Below are positions 28,709 to 37,556 of a stretch of DNA of 64,000 nucleotides, piece by piece. The notes beneath the pieces were generated by a model. That model did not search any database and was not told the DNA's origin. It saw only the letters and a program-made list of their open reading frames with translations. Made by a program: the position numbers and the translations under genes. This stretch comes from Pelistega suis (GTDB taxonomy: Bacteria > Pseudomonadota > Gammaproteobacteria > Burkholderiales > Burkholderiaceae_B). The DNA lies in NCBI RefSeq assembly GCF_013133795.1, contig NZ_JABGBN010000002.1, positions 62,001 through 126,000 on the forward strand, written 5' to 3'. Each line of letters opens with the position of its first letter. Position 1 is the stretch's first letter.

Positions 28709-28906
28709 TTATTTACGCGATAGAGGGCAAGTGTTTAGTCCAATTAAAGAGTAAAGAGGGCAACGAGAGAATAAACCTGTAATTAAAGGAATAATACCGA
28801 TATATCCCCATGTGCCAATATAACCCGTATAGCTGAGTACAATTAAAGCAATACCGACAATAATACGTGCAAATCGGTCAAAACCACCAACGTTTTTCAT
28901 GAACAT
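28709..28906 (-). CDS. DUF2892 small membrane protein
   Basis: 65 residues, two hydrophobic segments (about 12-28 and 32-48) and the pattern NVGGFDRFARIIVGIALI followed by GLFSRCPLYSLIGLNTC, typical of DUF2892, the same family as the membrane part of YgaP. A strong ribosome site AAGGAG stands 6 bases before the ATG. It is the first gene of the DUF2892-ygaP-regulator run (77 bases before ygaP). Its two conserved cysteines may take part in sulfur handling; this is inference. Confidence 0.85.
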   Translation of the reverse strand: MFMKNVGGFDRFARIIVGIALIVLSYTGYIGTWGYIGIIPLITGLFSRCPLYSLIGLNTCPLSRK

Positions 28907-28978
28907 TTCTTTCTCCTTGTATTCATAAAATATAATATTAAAAAAATTATATATTAAGTTTATTAAATATGAAAGAGC

Positions 28979-29013
28979 TAAAAAAAAAACCGTGCCTTGA
29001 ATGAGACACGGTT
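28979..29013 (-). terminator. terminator of the thioredoxin gene
   Basis: On the minus strand AACCGTG / CACGGTT arms are followed by a long T run (A run at 28979-28989 on the plus strand). Confidence 0.85.
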
Positions 29014-29043
29014 TAGTGTATAGATGGATTGGCTAAAAGACGT

Positions 29044-29412
29044 TTAGTTCCCTTTATTTTGAGCGGCGATGTCTGCATGAACTTGAGCCATATCTAAGGC
29101 TTTTACCTTACCAATCAATTCTTCAAGAGCTGCAGGAGGTAAGGCGCCTGCTTGGTTATAAAGCATGACTTTTTCGCGGAAAATCATTAACGTAGGAATA
29201 GAACGGATATTAAAAGATGCCGCTAATTCTTGTTCTTCTTCGGTATTGACCTTGGCAAAGACGATATCACTATGTTTTTCAGCAGCGGCTTCGAATGTAG
29301 GGGCAAATTGACGGCAAGGACCACACCATGGCGCCCAGAAATCGATAATTACCGTATTGTCGCCAGTGAGTACATCAGCGAAATTTTCTTTGTTTAATTC
29401 TTTTACAGACAT
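29044..29412 (-). CDS. thioredoxin
   Basis: 122 residues from the ATG at 29412, which follows GGAGAAAATA; the longer frame would start with TTG. The redox site is WCGPC (Cys30 and Cys33), with the conserved cis-proline in RSIPTLMIF. It reduces protein disulfides in the cytoplasm. It is slightly longer than classical TrxA (about 108), with an extra C-terminal helix (KALDMAQVHADIAAQ), so it may be an auxiliary thioredoxin. It stands upstream of the sulfide-response cluster but has its own terminator. Confidence 0.92.
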   Translation of the reverse strand: MSVKELNKENFADVLTGDNTVIIDFWAPWCGPCRQFAPTFEAAAEKHSDIVFAKVNTEEEQELAASFNIRSIPTLMIFREKVMLYNQAGALPPAALEELIGKVKALDMAQVHADIAAQNKGN

Positions 29413-29540
29413 TATTTTCTCCAAAAGTGAGTGTCGTTATCACTATGTGGGGATAGAGGAGTTGATTTCAAGGTTTATTTGTAAAAAGAGGTGTGACAAG
29501 GAAACATTAACGTGGTATAGCAAGATGAAATCGATAGCAT

Positions 29541-29569
29541 AAAAAAGAGGAGTCATCGAAGACTCCTCT
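29541..29569 (-). terminator. terminator of the NCS2 permease gene
   Basis: Perfect 9-bp stem AGAGGAGTC / GACTCCTCT, with a T run on the minus strand (A run 29541-29546). Confidence 0.88.
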
Positions 29570-29595
29570 AGTGTGCTGATGATTTGTACTAAACG

Positions 29596-30885
29596 TTAAG
29601 CAATCGCAAAACGAATAACAAATAACGCCGCAATAACAACAGTTGCTGGGTGAATTTCACGAATACGTCCTGTGAATGCTTTTAAAATCACATAGCTGAT
29701 AAAGCCAAACGCAATACCTTCGGCGATAGAGTAGGTAAATGGCATGAGAATAACGGTGACGACAGAAGGAACAACGTCTGTCATGTCTTTCCAGTTAATA
29801 TCGGTCATTTCACGTAACATGAGAATAGCAACATAAATCAGCGCAGGTGCTGTTGCGTAAGCAGGTACGATACCTGCGACTGGTGCAAAGAATAAAGCGG
29901 CTAAGAAAAGGACACCCACGACTAAAGCGGTTAAGCCTGTACGCCCACCCGCTTGTACACCCGCAGTGCTTTCTACATAAGCCGTAGTACTGCTGGTACC
30001 AATGATTGAACCCGCCAAAATTGCCGTTGAGTCAGCAAATAAGGCGCGACCTAAACGATTAGGTTTGTCTTCTGGCATAAGACCGGCACGTTTAGCGACA
30101 CCAATCATCGTGCCGGTCGCGTCAAAAATCTCGATTAAAACAAAAATCAAAACGACTTCTAGAATGCCTTTAGAGAATAGACCAGCTAAGTCCAGTTGCA
30201 TAAATGTAGGTGCTACTGAAGGAGGCATAGAAATAAGCGCTTCAGGTGTTTTTGAGTGGCCTGTGAGTACAGATAAAATGGTCACTGTCAGGATGCCAAT
30301 AAGAATGGCTCCACGGACTTTTAAAGCATCTAAAATGACGATGATAAAGAAGCCAAGAATAGTGTAGAGTACTGGTGCTGATTTTAAATCGCCGTGACTT
30401 GTTAATGTCGCAGGATTATCCACCACGAGACCAGAGGCTTGTAAACCAATAAAAGCAAGGAATAGACCAATACCTGCGACAATGGCAGAACGTAGAGAGG
30501 CTGGAATACCGTCAATAAGCCATTTGCGTACACCTGTCATGGTCAGAATTAAGAAAATAATACCTGACACAAAAACAGCAGCAAGAGCTTGCTGCCATGT
30601 ATAACCAAGAGCACCCACAACCACAAAGGCAAAGAAAGCATTTAGACCCATACCCGGTGCCATACCGATAGGCCAGTTGGCAACGAATGCCATGATAAAA
30701 GAACCAACCGCAGCGGCCAAACAAGTTGCAACGAAAATAGCCCCTGTATCCATACCAGTTGAGCCTAAAATATTCGGATTGACGAAAATAATATAGGCCA
30801 TGGTGAGGAATGTCGTGACACCAGCTAATAGCTCCGTACGAACATTAGTGCCATGCTCTCTTAGTTTAAATAATGACTCAAACAT
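29596..30885 (-). CDS. NCS2 family purine permease (AzgA/GhxP-AdeP type)
   Basis: 429 residues, about 12-14 membrane segments. Family signatures: TTFLTMAYIIFVNPNILGSTG near the start, GMGLNAFFAFVVV (about 75-88), GSIIGTSSTTAYVESTAGVQ (about 292-311) with the substrate-binding glutamate region LIEIFDATGTMIGVA. Proteins of this COG2252 branch import adenine, guanine or hypoxanthine with protons; which base is not readable. It is divergent from tsaD across 142 bases. Confidence 0.9.
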   Translation of the reverse strand: MFESLFKLREHGTNVRTELLAGVTTFLTMAYIIFVNPNILGSTGMDTGAIFVATCLAAAVGSFIMAFVANWPIGMAPGMGLNAFFAFVVVGALGYTWQQALAAVFVSGIIFLILTMTGVRKWLIDGIPASLRSAIVAGIGLFLAFIGLQASGLVVDNPATLTSHGDLKSAPVLYTILGFFIIVILDALKVRGAILIGILTVTILSVLTGHSKTPEALISMPPSVAPTFMQLDLAGLFSKGILEVVLIFVLIEIFDATGTMIGVAKRAGLMPEDKPNRLGRALFADSTAILAGSIIGTSSTTAYVESTAGVQAGGRTGLTALVVGVLFLAALFFAPVAGIVPAYATAPALIYVAILMLREMTDINWKDMTDVVPSVVTVILMPFTYSIAEGIAFGFISYVILKAFTGRIREIHPATVVIAALFVIRFAIA

Positions 30886-31027
30886 AAAAATATTCCGGTG
30901 AGTTACAGTAAAATAGCTATTTTAATAGTTGAAAGACAGATAAGTGTTTTTTTGAAAGCTTTGATGGTTAAATTGTTAAGTTTTTCAAAGAAAATTGTTA
31001 GAAATTCACAACAAGAATTGATGGAAT

Positions 31028-32059
31028 ATGAAAGTTTTAGGAATTGAAAGCTCGTGTGATGAAACCGGTGTCGCTGTGGTGGATACTGAGCAAGGCTTGT
31101 TGGCGCATGCATTACATAGTCAGATTGCTATGCATCAGGCTTATGGTGGTGTCGTCCCAGAATTAGCTTCTCGTGATCATATTCGTCGCGTTATTCCATT
31201 AATCCATACGGTATTGAGTCAATCAAAACTGACACTAGAGGATATTGATGCTGTCGCTTATACGGCAGGTCCCGGTCTGGCAGGGGCTTTATTGGTTGGC
31301 GCTTCCGTCGCGCAAGCTTTTGCGTGGAGTCATGATTTACCGACGATTCCTATCCATCATTTAGAAGGACATTTATTATCACCGATGCTGGCAGATCCTG
31401 TGCCTGAGTTTCCTTTTGTGGCTTTATTGGTGTCGGGTGGACACACTCAGATTATGCAAGTGGACGGTGTGGGACAGTATAAATTGCTAGGAGAGACATT
31501 GGATGACGCAGCAGGTGAGGCTTTTGATAAGTCAGCCAAACTTTTAGGGCTTCCCTATCCAGGAGGTCCTCACTTAGCCAAACTTGCAGAAAAAGGGGAT
31601 GCATCGGTTTATGATTTGCCTCGTCCGATGAAACACAGTCAAGATTTGGACTTTAGTTTTAGTGGTTTAAAAACAGCTGTTTTAACTAGTTTGCGTAAAC
31701 TTGAAGCAGAGGGAGCTGAATTAAGCGAGGAACAAAGAGCTAATCTCGCTGCCAGTGTACAAGCTGCTATTGTTGATGTATTAGGATATAAAGCGATAAA
31801 AGCGGTGAAGCAGAGTGGTTTAAAGCGCTTAGTGGTTGCAGGAGGCGTAGGGGCGAATTTGCAATTGCGTGAATTTTTAAGTAAGGAGATGGCAAAACTA
31901 AAAGGAACGGTTTATTTTCCTCCGCTTAATCTTTGTACAGATAATGGGGCGATGATTGCACATGCTGCGAGTGAGAGAATTAAGGCGGGTTTGACTGACT
32001 TAACGAACAAACACTACGATGGTAGCGTTCGTCCGCGTTGGCCATTAGATGAGATTTGA
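31028..32059 (+). CDS. tsaD: tRNA N6-adenosine threonylcarbamoyltransferase
   Basis: 343 residues, the normal size. It completes the t6A37 modification on ANN-decoding tRNAs with TsaB, TsaE and TsaC. Motifs: [14 protein letters not shown] at the start, the metal-binding HHLEGHLL (HxxxH), the ATP-binding [13 protein letters not shown] and the [10 protein letters not shown] segment. It converges on plsY with only 9 bases between stops and no visible terminator. Probably essential. Confidence 0.97.
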   Translation: MKVLGIESSCDETGVAVVDTEQGLLAHALHSQIAMHQAYGGVVPELASRDHIRRVIPLIHTVLSQSKLTLEDIDAVAYTAGPGLAGALLVGASVAQAFAWSHDLPTIPIHHLEGHLLSPMLADPVPEFPFVALLVSGGHTQIMQVDGVGQYKLLGETLDDAAGEAFDKSAKLLGLPYPGGPHLAKLAEKGDASVYDLPRPMKHSQDLDFSFSGLKTAVLTSLRKLEAEGAELSEEQRANLAASVQAAIVDVLGYKAIKAVKQSGLKRLVVAGGVGANLQLREFLSKEMAKLKGTVYFPPLNLCTDNGAMIAHAASERIKAGLTDLTNKHYDGSVRPRWPLDEI

Positions 32060-32068
32060 GGGTAGTGA

Positions 32069-32716
32069 CTATTTTTTCTTAGCGCCAATTTTTGATTCTT
32101 GACCGGTAAGTAGTTTTTGAATATTGGTTTTGTGTTTATAAATAAGCACAATACTAATAAAGGCAATGGTGGCTAAATAAGCATTATTGAGGTGATAGCT
32201 ATAAAGCTGTAGATAGAGCAAAGGTGCTGCCGCTGCAGCAACAATCGCCGCCAATGATGAGTAGCGAAATAGTACCGCCATTAATACCCAAATAATAATC
32301 AGCGATAAAGCAAGTAATGGCGATAAGGCGAGTAATACGCCGATTGCAGTGGCAACACCTTTACCGCCTTTAAAGTGTAAGAATAATGAGTAAATATGCC
32401 CAAGAAAGACAGCGATAGCAACAATAGCAATGGTAGTGCTATAGTGCGTAAATAGTTGTTGGGCAATAAAAACAGCTAACCATCCCTTAAAGGCATCGCC
32501 GATAAGTGTGAGGGCGGCGGCTTTTTTATTACCACTACGAAGTACATTGGTAGCGCCGGGATTGCCTGAGCCAAATTGACGAGGGTCTTGTAGACCGAAT
32601 AATTTACTCACAATGATCGCAAAAGGAATCGACCCCATAAGATAAGCAAGTACTGTAGCAAAAGCAGAGTAGAGGATAAGGGTAATCGTAGAGAGATTAA
32701 TAAAAGCGTTCATCAT
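32069..32716 (-). CDS. plsY: glycerol-3-phosphate acyltransferase, acyl-phosphate type
   Basis: About 215 residues from the ATG pair at 32716/32713; a longer frame begins at 32773. It is a membrane protein with five or so helices and the PlsY motifs GSIPFAIIVSKLFG, DPRQFGSGNPGATNVLRSG and FLGHIYSLFLHFKGGKGVAT. It transfers the acyl group from acyl-phosphate to glycerol-3-phosphate in phospholipid synthesis. The exact start is uncertain as no strong ribosome site is seen. Confidence 0.93.
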   Translation of the reverse strand: MMNAFINLSTITLILYSAFATVLAYLMGSIPFAIIVSKLFGLQDPRQFGSGNPGATNVLRSGNKKAAALTLIGDAFKGWLAVFIAQQLFTHYSTTIAIVAIAVFLGHIYSLFLHFKGGKGVATAIGVLLALSPLLALSLIIIWVLMAVLFRYSSLAAIVAAAAAPLLYLQLYSYHLNNAYLATIAFISIVLIYKHKTNIQKLLTGQESKIGAKKK

Positions 32717-32868
32717 GTCATTATGCTGAAAGAAAGATAGCTTATTGTAATCCTTCTTTGGAGTGCTTTGCATTTCTTCACACTTTCTTCTGAGAATTCT
32801 AGCCTTTTCCTTGTTTTAGCAAAATAAAAAACGGTAAAATAATTCGATATTTTTTCCAGCGAAGATTA

Positions 32869-33621
32869 ATGAAAAAGCGTATTCTACTTGCGAATGATGA
32901 CGGCTATAACGCTAAGGGTATAGAACAGCTCTACGAGGCGCTGTCGAGTTGGGCTGATGTGACGGTTTTTGCGCCGGAAACTAACCATAGTGGTGCATCT
33001 AACTCATTGAGTGTCAATCGTCCTTTAAGCGTTAAACAAGCCGCTAATGGCTTTTATTATGTCAATGGTACGCCGAGTGATTGTGTGCATATCGCTATGA
33101 CAGGGGTGCTGGATTTTAAACCTGATTTAGTGGTTGCGGGTATCAATAATGGTGCCAATTTAGCCGAGGATACCTTGTATTCAGGCACAGTAGCCGCAGC
33201 GACAGAGGGTTTTTTATTTGGTTGCCCAGCCATTGCTTTTTCTCTCGTTGAGCGCAATTGGCTGCACTTGGACGCTGCTGTAGATATTGCGAATCAAATT
33301 ATACAACACCAGATTAATTATCCTCAGCCAGTGCGGACATTGCTGAACGTTAATATCCCTTCCAAACCACAACATAAGTTTGATGATATTAGGGCAACGC
33401 GTCTAGGTAAGCGCCATCCTAGTCAATCGGTGATTAAGATGGATAGTCCATATGGCGAACCCTTATATTGGATTGGTCCTGTAGGTGAGGTACTAGATTT
33501 AGGTGAAGATACTGACTTTATCGCCGTGCGTAATGGACATGTTTCTATCACGCCTTTACGTTTAGATTTGACCCATTTTGATCAAATTGCTCAAACAAAA
33601 CAGTGGATTGAGCATGCATAA
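32869..33621 (+). CDS. surE: 5'/3'-nucleotidase SurE
   Basis: 250 residues. Metal ligands Asp10 and Asp11 are in [12 protein letters not shown]; the [10 protein letters not shown] loop and [12 protein letters not shown] segment are typical. It dephosphorylates nucleoside monophosphates and is linked to stationary-phase survival. It overlaps pcm by 8 bases, forming the conserved surE-pcm-nlpD run. The ATG is preceded by a modest AGCGAAG site. Confidence 0.96.
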   Translation: MKKRILLANDDGYNAKGIEQLYEALSSWADVTVFAPETNHSGASNSLSVNRPLSVKQAANGFYYVNGTPSDCVHIAMTGVLDFKPDLVVAGINNGANLAEDTLYSGTVAAATEGFLFGCPAIAFSLVERNWLHLDAAVDIANQIIQHQINYPQPVRTLLNVNIPSKPQHKFDDIRATRLGKRHPSQSVIKMDSPYGEPLYWIGPVGEVLDLGEDTDFIAVRNGHVSITPLRLDLTHFDQIAQTKQWIEHA

Positions 33622-34474
33622 AAAAAGCAAAATTACGCTAAATAATAGTAATGCACGTTTACTGGCAGGCAGTACATCGGCGCTAAAACGTCATGAAACG
33701 CCAGCAGTAAATAAGGTGGTGCTATCTCAAAATAGTAATACTCGCTTAATGCGTGGTAATAAACAACTTGGTGTGATGCCGTCAGAAGTGCTACGCACAC
33801 AGGTACAAAGTGTTCTTTCACGTAATGAAGGCTTAAACTCAAATCAGTTACGTATCAATATGGTGGCGAGGTTGCGAGACCAAAAAGGTATTGATGATGA
33901 GCGAGTATTGAGAGCATTAGTACAAGTGCAGCGACATTTATTTATGGATCCAGGGACAGCTATTCGTGCTTATGAGGACGAGGCATTACCGATTGGATTT
34001 GGTCAAACCATCTCAATGCCGTCGGTGGTAGCACGTATGATTTCTGTGGCTATTCACCAGCGTGTAGCAGGGAAGGTTTTAGAAATTGGCTCAGGTTGTG
34101 GTTATCAAGCAGCGGTATTGGCGTGTATTTTTAATGAAGTTCACTCTATTGAGCGCATTAGTGGCTTACATGAATTGGCAAAAAGAAATATGGCAAAAAT
34201 CTCTGATTTGCCTAAAGTGAATTTGATTTTGGGTGATGGGATGTTGGGACTGCCAGAGCATGCACCGTTTGATACAATTGTAGTTGCCGCTGCTGGTTTA
34301 GAAATTCCTAAGACATTATTGGCACAATTAAATATCGGTGGACGATTAATCGCTCCAGAAGGAGCTCAGCAACAGCGTCTAGTCTTGATTGAGCGAGTAG
34401 GTTCTCAAGAGTGGACCCGAACAGAATTAGAAGAGACGCGTTTTGTGCCTCTTCGAGCAGGTATTCAACAATAA
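33614..34474 (+). CDS. pcm: protein-L-isoaspartate O-methyltransferase
   Basis: 286 residues from the ATG at 33614, within the end of surE. The catalytic part (about 75-286) carries the SAM motif [16 protein letters not shown] and the family region [19 protein letters not shown]. It methylates isoaspartyl residues so that damaged proteins can be repaired. The first 75 or so residues are a basic, low-complexity extension (many Asn, Ser, Lys) not found in short E. coli Pcm (about 208 residues). Overlap with surE suggests translational coupling. Confidence 0.94.
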   Translation: MHKKSKITLNNSNARLLAGSTSALKRHETPAVNKVVLSQNSNTRLMRGNKQLGVMPSEVLRTQVQSVLSRNEGLNSNQLRINMVARLRDQKGIDDERVLRALVQVQRHLFMDPGTAIRAYEDEALPIGFGQTISMPSVVARMISVAIHQRVAGKVLEIGSGCGYQAAVLACIFNEVHSIERISGLHELAKRNMAKISDLPKVNLILGDGMLGLPEHAPFDTIVVAAAGLEIPKTLLAQLNIGGRLIAPEGAQQQRLVLIERVGSQEWTRTELEETRFVPLRAGIQQ

Positions 34475-34528
34475 CCTGTAAAGAATACAAATTTTATAAC
34501 GTTATAGTTTAATAGGTTTAAATTTAAA

Positions 34529-35266
34529 ATGAGTTTTACTAAGAAGTCTTTTGCTTATGGTCTTGTCTTATCAGTAGCAGTATTAGCTGGTTGTGCAGGT
34601 TCTAATAAAGCACCTATCAGTTCAGTGGGGTCTGGCGCTGGGTCAGCTACAGGTCGTGCAACATCAGCAGTACCTACGAGTGGCGTACACGTTGTTCAGC
34701 GTGGCGATACCTTATATAGTATTTCTCGTCGTTATGGTGTACCAGTTAATAATCTGCTGAGTATGAATAATATTTCTAATCCTTCTCAAATTGAAGTGGG
34801 ACAGCGTATTCGCGTTGCTAGCGGTGCAGTAAGTAGTGGTTCTCGCACGACAGCAACAGCAGCGACAAGCGCCTCAAGCTCTCCTGCTCGTGCAGCTGAT
34901 GCCGGTGCTATCTCTTGGGAATGGCCTCATCGTGGTAATGTGATTACCTCATACTCTGAAAGTACGCGTGGTATTGATATTGCAGGTAAGATTGGCGATC
35001 CAGTTAAAGCTGCCGCCGCAGGTAATGTTTCCTATGTAGGAAATGGTCTACGTGGCTTAGGTAATCTTGTCTTAATTACGCATAGCAATGGTTTTATTTC
35101 TGCTTATGCGCATAATCACCGTATTCTTGTTAAACAAGGTCAGCGTGTAACTAAAGGACAGCAGATTGCTGAGTTAGGTCAATCAGATGCAACTTCACCA
35201 CGTTTACACTTTGAGATTCGTCGTAACGGTAATCCAGTCAATCCACAATCTTACCTACCACGATAA
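34529..35266 (+). CDS. nlpD: LysM/LytM-domain lipoprotein, NlpD-like amidase activator
   Basis: 245 residues. Lipoprotein signal with lipobox LAGC (about residue 22). A LysM repeat (HVVQRGDTLYSISRRYGV, about 53-97) binds peptidoglycan; a Ser/Ala/Thr-rich linker (about 105-125) leads to an M23/LytM domain (about 145-240). Metal-ligand positions look degenerate: the HxGxD histidine is missing (RGIDIAG) and the HLH pair reads RLHFEIR. This matches NlpD, which activates cell-wall amidases rather than cutting itself. It follows surE-pcm; rpoS, which usually comes next, is absent. Confidence 0.9.
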   Translation: MSFTKKSFAYGLVLSVAVLAGCAGSNKAPISSVGSGAGSATGRATSAVPTSGVHVVQRGDTLYSISRRYGVPVNNLLSMNNISNPSQIEVGQRIRVASGAVSSGSRTTATAATSASSSPARAADAGAISWEWPHRGNVITSYSESTRGIDIAGKIGDPVKAAAAGNVSYVGNGLRGLGNLVLITHSNGFISAYAHNHRILVKQGQRVTKGQQIAELGQSDATSPRLHFEIRRNGNPVNPQSYLPR

Positions 35267-35283
35267 TTGATATGAGGTAAACG

Positions 35284-36057
35284 ATGATTCCGTATTTGGT
35301 TTTTGACTTAGAAACAATTCCAGATGTAGAGGGCTTGCGAGCGCTTTATGAGCCTGCTGAGAGCTTATCAGATGCTGAGTTTATGGAGCAGGTATTTGCT
35401 GATCGTAAGGAAAAAACAGGGTCGGAATTTTTACCTCATCATTTACAAAAAGTAGCGGTTGTTGGCTGCGTATTTCGTGACGATAATGGTTTTCGAGTAA
35501 AGACACTCGGCGATGAAAGTGCAGATGAAGCCGCAATGATTCGTCAGTTTTTTAAAATCATTGATTTTTATACGCCTCAAATTATTAGTTGGAATGGCTC
35601 TGGTTTTGATTGGCCAGTCTTACATTATCGCAGCTTAATTCATGGCGTTAGCTCACCGCGTTATTGGGATATGGGCGAAGATAATCGTGATTTTAAATTT
35701 AATAATTACTTAAGCCGTTATCATACGCGTCATACCGATTTAATGGATGTGTTGGCAGCTTATTCAGGACGTGCCAATGCCCCTTTGGATCAGTTAGCTA
35801 AGTTATGTGGATTTCCTGGTAAACTGGGTATGGATGGTTCGCAAGTGTGGCCGGCATGGCAGGAAGGGCGAGCAGATGAAGTACGAGCTTATTGCGAAAC
35901 AGATGTGGTTAATACGTGGTTGATGTTTTGTCGCTTTCGTTTGATTAAAGGCGAACTAGACGAGGTGGGTTATCAACAAGAAATTGAACTGGTTAAGAAT
36001 TCATTAGCGGCTATTGATAAACCACACTGGAAAGAGTATTTAGAGAGTTGGAAATAA
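35284..36057 (+). CDS. predicted 3'-5' exonuclease of the PolB exonuclease group
   Basis: 257 residues with a DEDD-type exonuclease fold: Exo I FDLETIPD, Exo II SWNGSGFDWPVL, and Exo III AYCETDVVNTW. It resembles the widespread stand-alone PolB-like exonuclease family found beside rlmD in beta-proteobacteria. Substrate (ssDNA or RNA) not known. It begins 17 bases after nlpD with AGGTAAACG before the ATG, so it is probably cotranscribed, and it is followed by a terminator. Confidence 0.88.
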   Translation: MIPYLVFDLETIPDVEGLRALYEPAESLSDAEFMEQVFADRKEKTGSEFLPHHLQKVAVVGCVFRDDNGFRVKTLGDESADEAAMIRQFFKIIDFYTPQIISWNGSGFDWPVLHYRSLIHGVSSPRYWDMGEDNRDFKFNNYLSRYHTRHTDLMDVLAAYSGRANAPLDQLAKLCGFPGKLGMDGSQVWPAWQEGRADEVRAYCETDVVNTWLMFCRFRLIKGELDEVGYQQEIELVKNSLAAIDKPHWKEYLESWK

Positions 36058-36108
36058 GTTATTCAGAATGGTTTATTTTTAGCTTTGTATCAAGAAAAAG
36101 TGATTTAA

Positions 36109-36137
36109 AAGGCGGGTATTCAATCCCCGCTTTTTTT
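36109..36137 (+). terminator. rho-independent terminator
   Basis: GGCGGG / CCCCGC type stem followed by seven T; ends the exonuclease gene. Confidence 0.82.
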
Positions 36138-36325
36138 ACGCATTATTTAAAGAAGGCTTGACCTCATTGCAATACTACTGCAAAAGATAATAACAAAGGA
36201 TTAATTGTAATACTCTTGTAACAAAGGAAAGTCTGCGTAATAATTTACTTTAAAAGTGAAATATATTTGAAATTGCTTGACTAGCATAATGCACTTACTG
36301 ATTCATTCTATATAAGGAAATCGAC

Positions 36326-36859
36326 ATGAAAGCATTAAAAAAATTATTAGTTACTTCAGCAGTTGCATTCGGTATTGTGGGATTTGCGCAAGCTCAAACA
36401 GTTGAAAATACAGCAAAGCCTAGTACTGAACAAAAAGCAGAATTTGGTCATAAGTTCAAACGTGACGGTGAACATCGTGGTAAATTTGGTGTATTTCATC
36501 CGAAACTAATTGAAGATTTAAAACTGACTGCAGATCAAAAAGCGAAATACGACGAGATCGAAAAAACACAAAAATCGCTATTTGACACGAATAAAGAAAC
36601 AGGTCAAAAATTAGCCGAAGAGCGTAAAACGTTATTATCAGCAGATGTTGTGGATTTAAAAGCCTTATTAGAAAATGGCGATAAATTTCACGATGAAATG
36701 ATGAAAGGAAAAAATGAAGTGCGTGCTAAGACACTAGCCTTTTGGGATAGTCTAGATACAGCACAAAAAACGAAAGCGACACAGTTTTTGAAAGAGCGCC
36801 AAGATCGTATGGAGCATTTTAAAGATAAACGTGACGGTAAAGAACGTCGCGGCAATTAA
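36326..36859 (+). CDS. Spy/CpxP-like periplasmic protein
   Basis: 177 residues with a Sec signal peptide (cleavage after AQA, about residue 23). The mature protein is helical and very charged, with the LTxxQ-type motif of Spy/CpxP proteins in LKLTADQKAKYDEIEKTQ (about 71-88) and a Lys/Arg/Asp-rich tail. Spy-like proteins are ATP-independent periplasmic chaperones or metal/stress sensors. Assignment rests on the motif and composition; a second secreted protein follows with a similar signal peptide. Own terminator downstream. Confidence 0.72.
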   Translation: MKALKKLLVTSAVAFGIVGFAQAQTVENTAKPSTEQKAEFGHKFKRDGEHRGKFGVFHPKLIEDLKLTADQKAKYDEIEKTQKSLFDTNKETGQKLAEERKTLLSADVVDLKALLENGDKFHDEMMKGKNEVRAKTLAFWDSLDTAQKTKATQFLKERQDRMEHFKDKRDGKERRGN

Positions 36860-36899
36860 AACCAATCAGTCGCTATCTGTTTAAATTAAACATATCAGT

Positions 36900-36930
36900 A
36901 AAGCCAGCATTTTTTGCTGGCTTTATTTAA
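36900..36930 (+). terminator. rho-independent terminator
   Basis: AAAGCCAGCA / TGCTGGCTTT with a TTTTT loop, T-rich tail; after the Spy-like gene. Confidence 0.9.
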
Positions 36931-36976
36931 AGCATCCGTGGGATTATCCCATTATTATCCTCTCTAAGGAAAAACG

Positions 36977-37309
36977 ATGAAAGTTACTAAAATGGCCAAT
37001 ATGGTTTTAAGTTCAGTTATGGCACTGGGTTTAGCTGGTTTGGCGCAAGCTCAAAGTGTGCAACAGTTGCCTGCACAGCAAATGTCAGCTCCTAAAATGG
37101 AACAAATACCACAGTCGGCAGATATAGCTAAAAATGCTCCAATGACACAGTCGCATCAGTCAATGGGCGAAAGTAAGTCAAAGGCTCAAGAGAAAACGGC
37201 TAAACAGATGAAAAAATCAGAAGTGAAAAAAGCTGAAAAGAAATCAAAAGCTAAAAAAGCTAATAAAAGTGCTGAAAAACGCATGAAGAAAAATCATCGT
37301 GCTAATTAA
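36977..37309 (+). CDS. secreted Lys/Ala-rich basic protein, function unknown
   Basis: 110 residues. The signal peptide (LAGLAQAQ, cleavage about residue 26) resembles that of the preceding Spy-like gene. The middle is Gln/Met/Ser-rich; the last 40 residues are highly basic (KKSEVKKAEKKSKAKKAN), resembling a histone H1-like or polycation tail. Family not recognised. The gene has an SD-like CTAAGGA before the ATG and a strong terminator about 140 bases after it. Low-complexity tails are prone to false similarity, so no function is given. Confidence 0.62.
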   Translation: MKVTKMANMVLSSVMALGLAGLAQAQSVQQLPAQQMSAPKMEQIPQSADIAKNAPMTQSHQSMGESKSKAQEKTAKQMKKSEVKKAEKKSKAKKANKSAEKRMKKNHRAN

Positions 37310-37450
37310 TTGAGTTGAAAAAGGTTGAAATATTTAGCGTAAAAAGCGTAATACTTTTGAAATTACCCCTAGCGCATAATACACACATAGTTTGATGAGT
37401 TGACAACTTGTTAAATTATATCCCTTATTGAAACTTTCCTCTCCCTGTTT

Positions 37451-37482
37451 GGCCTCGGTTTTTCCGAGGCCTCTTTTTTTGC
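37451..37482 (+). terminator. rho-independent terminator
   Basis: GGCCTCGG / CCGAGGCC with TTTTT loop followed by TCTTTTTTTG; one of the strongest in the window. Confidence 0.93.
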
Positions 37483-37556
37483 ATGCTTAAACCCACGAGA
37501 CAATAACTTTGTTTTAAAATAAGCACTTCTCAAAAAATTACTATCAGGAAAGGTTT

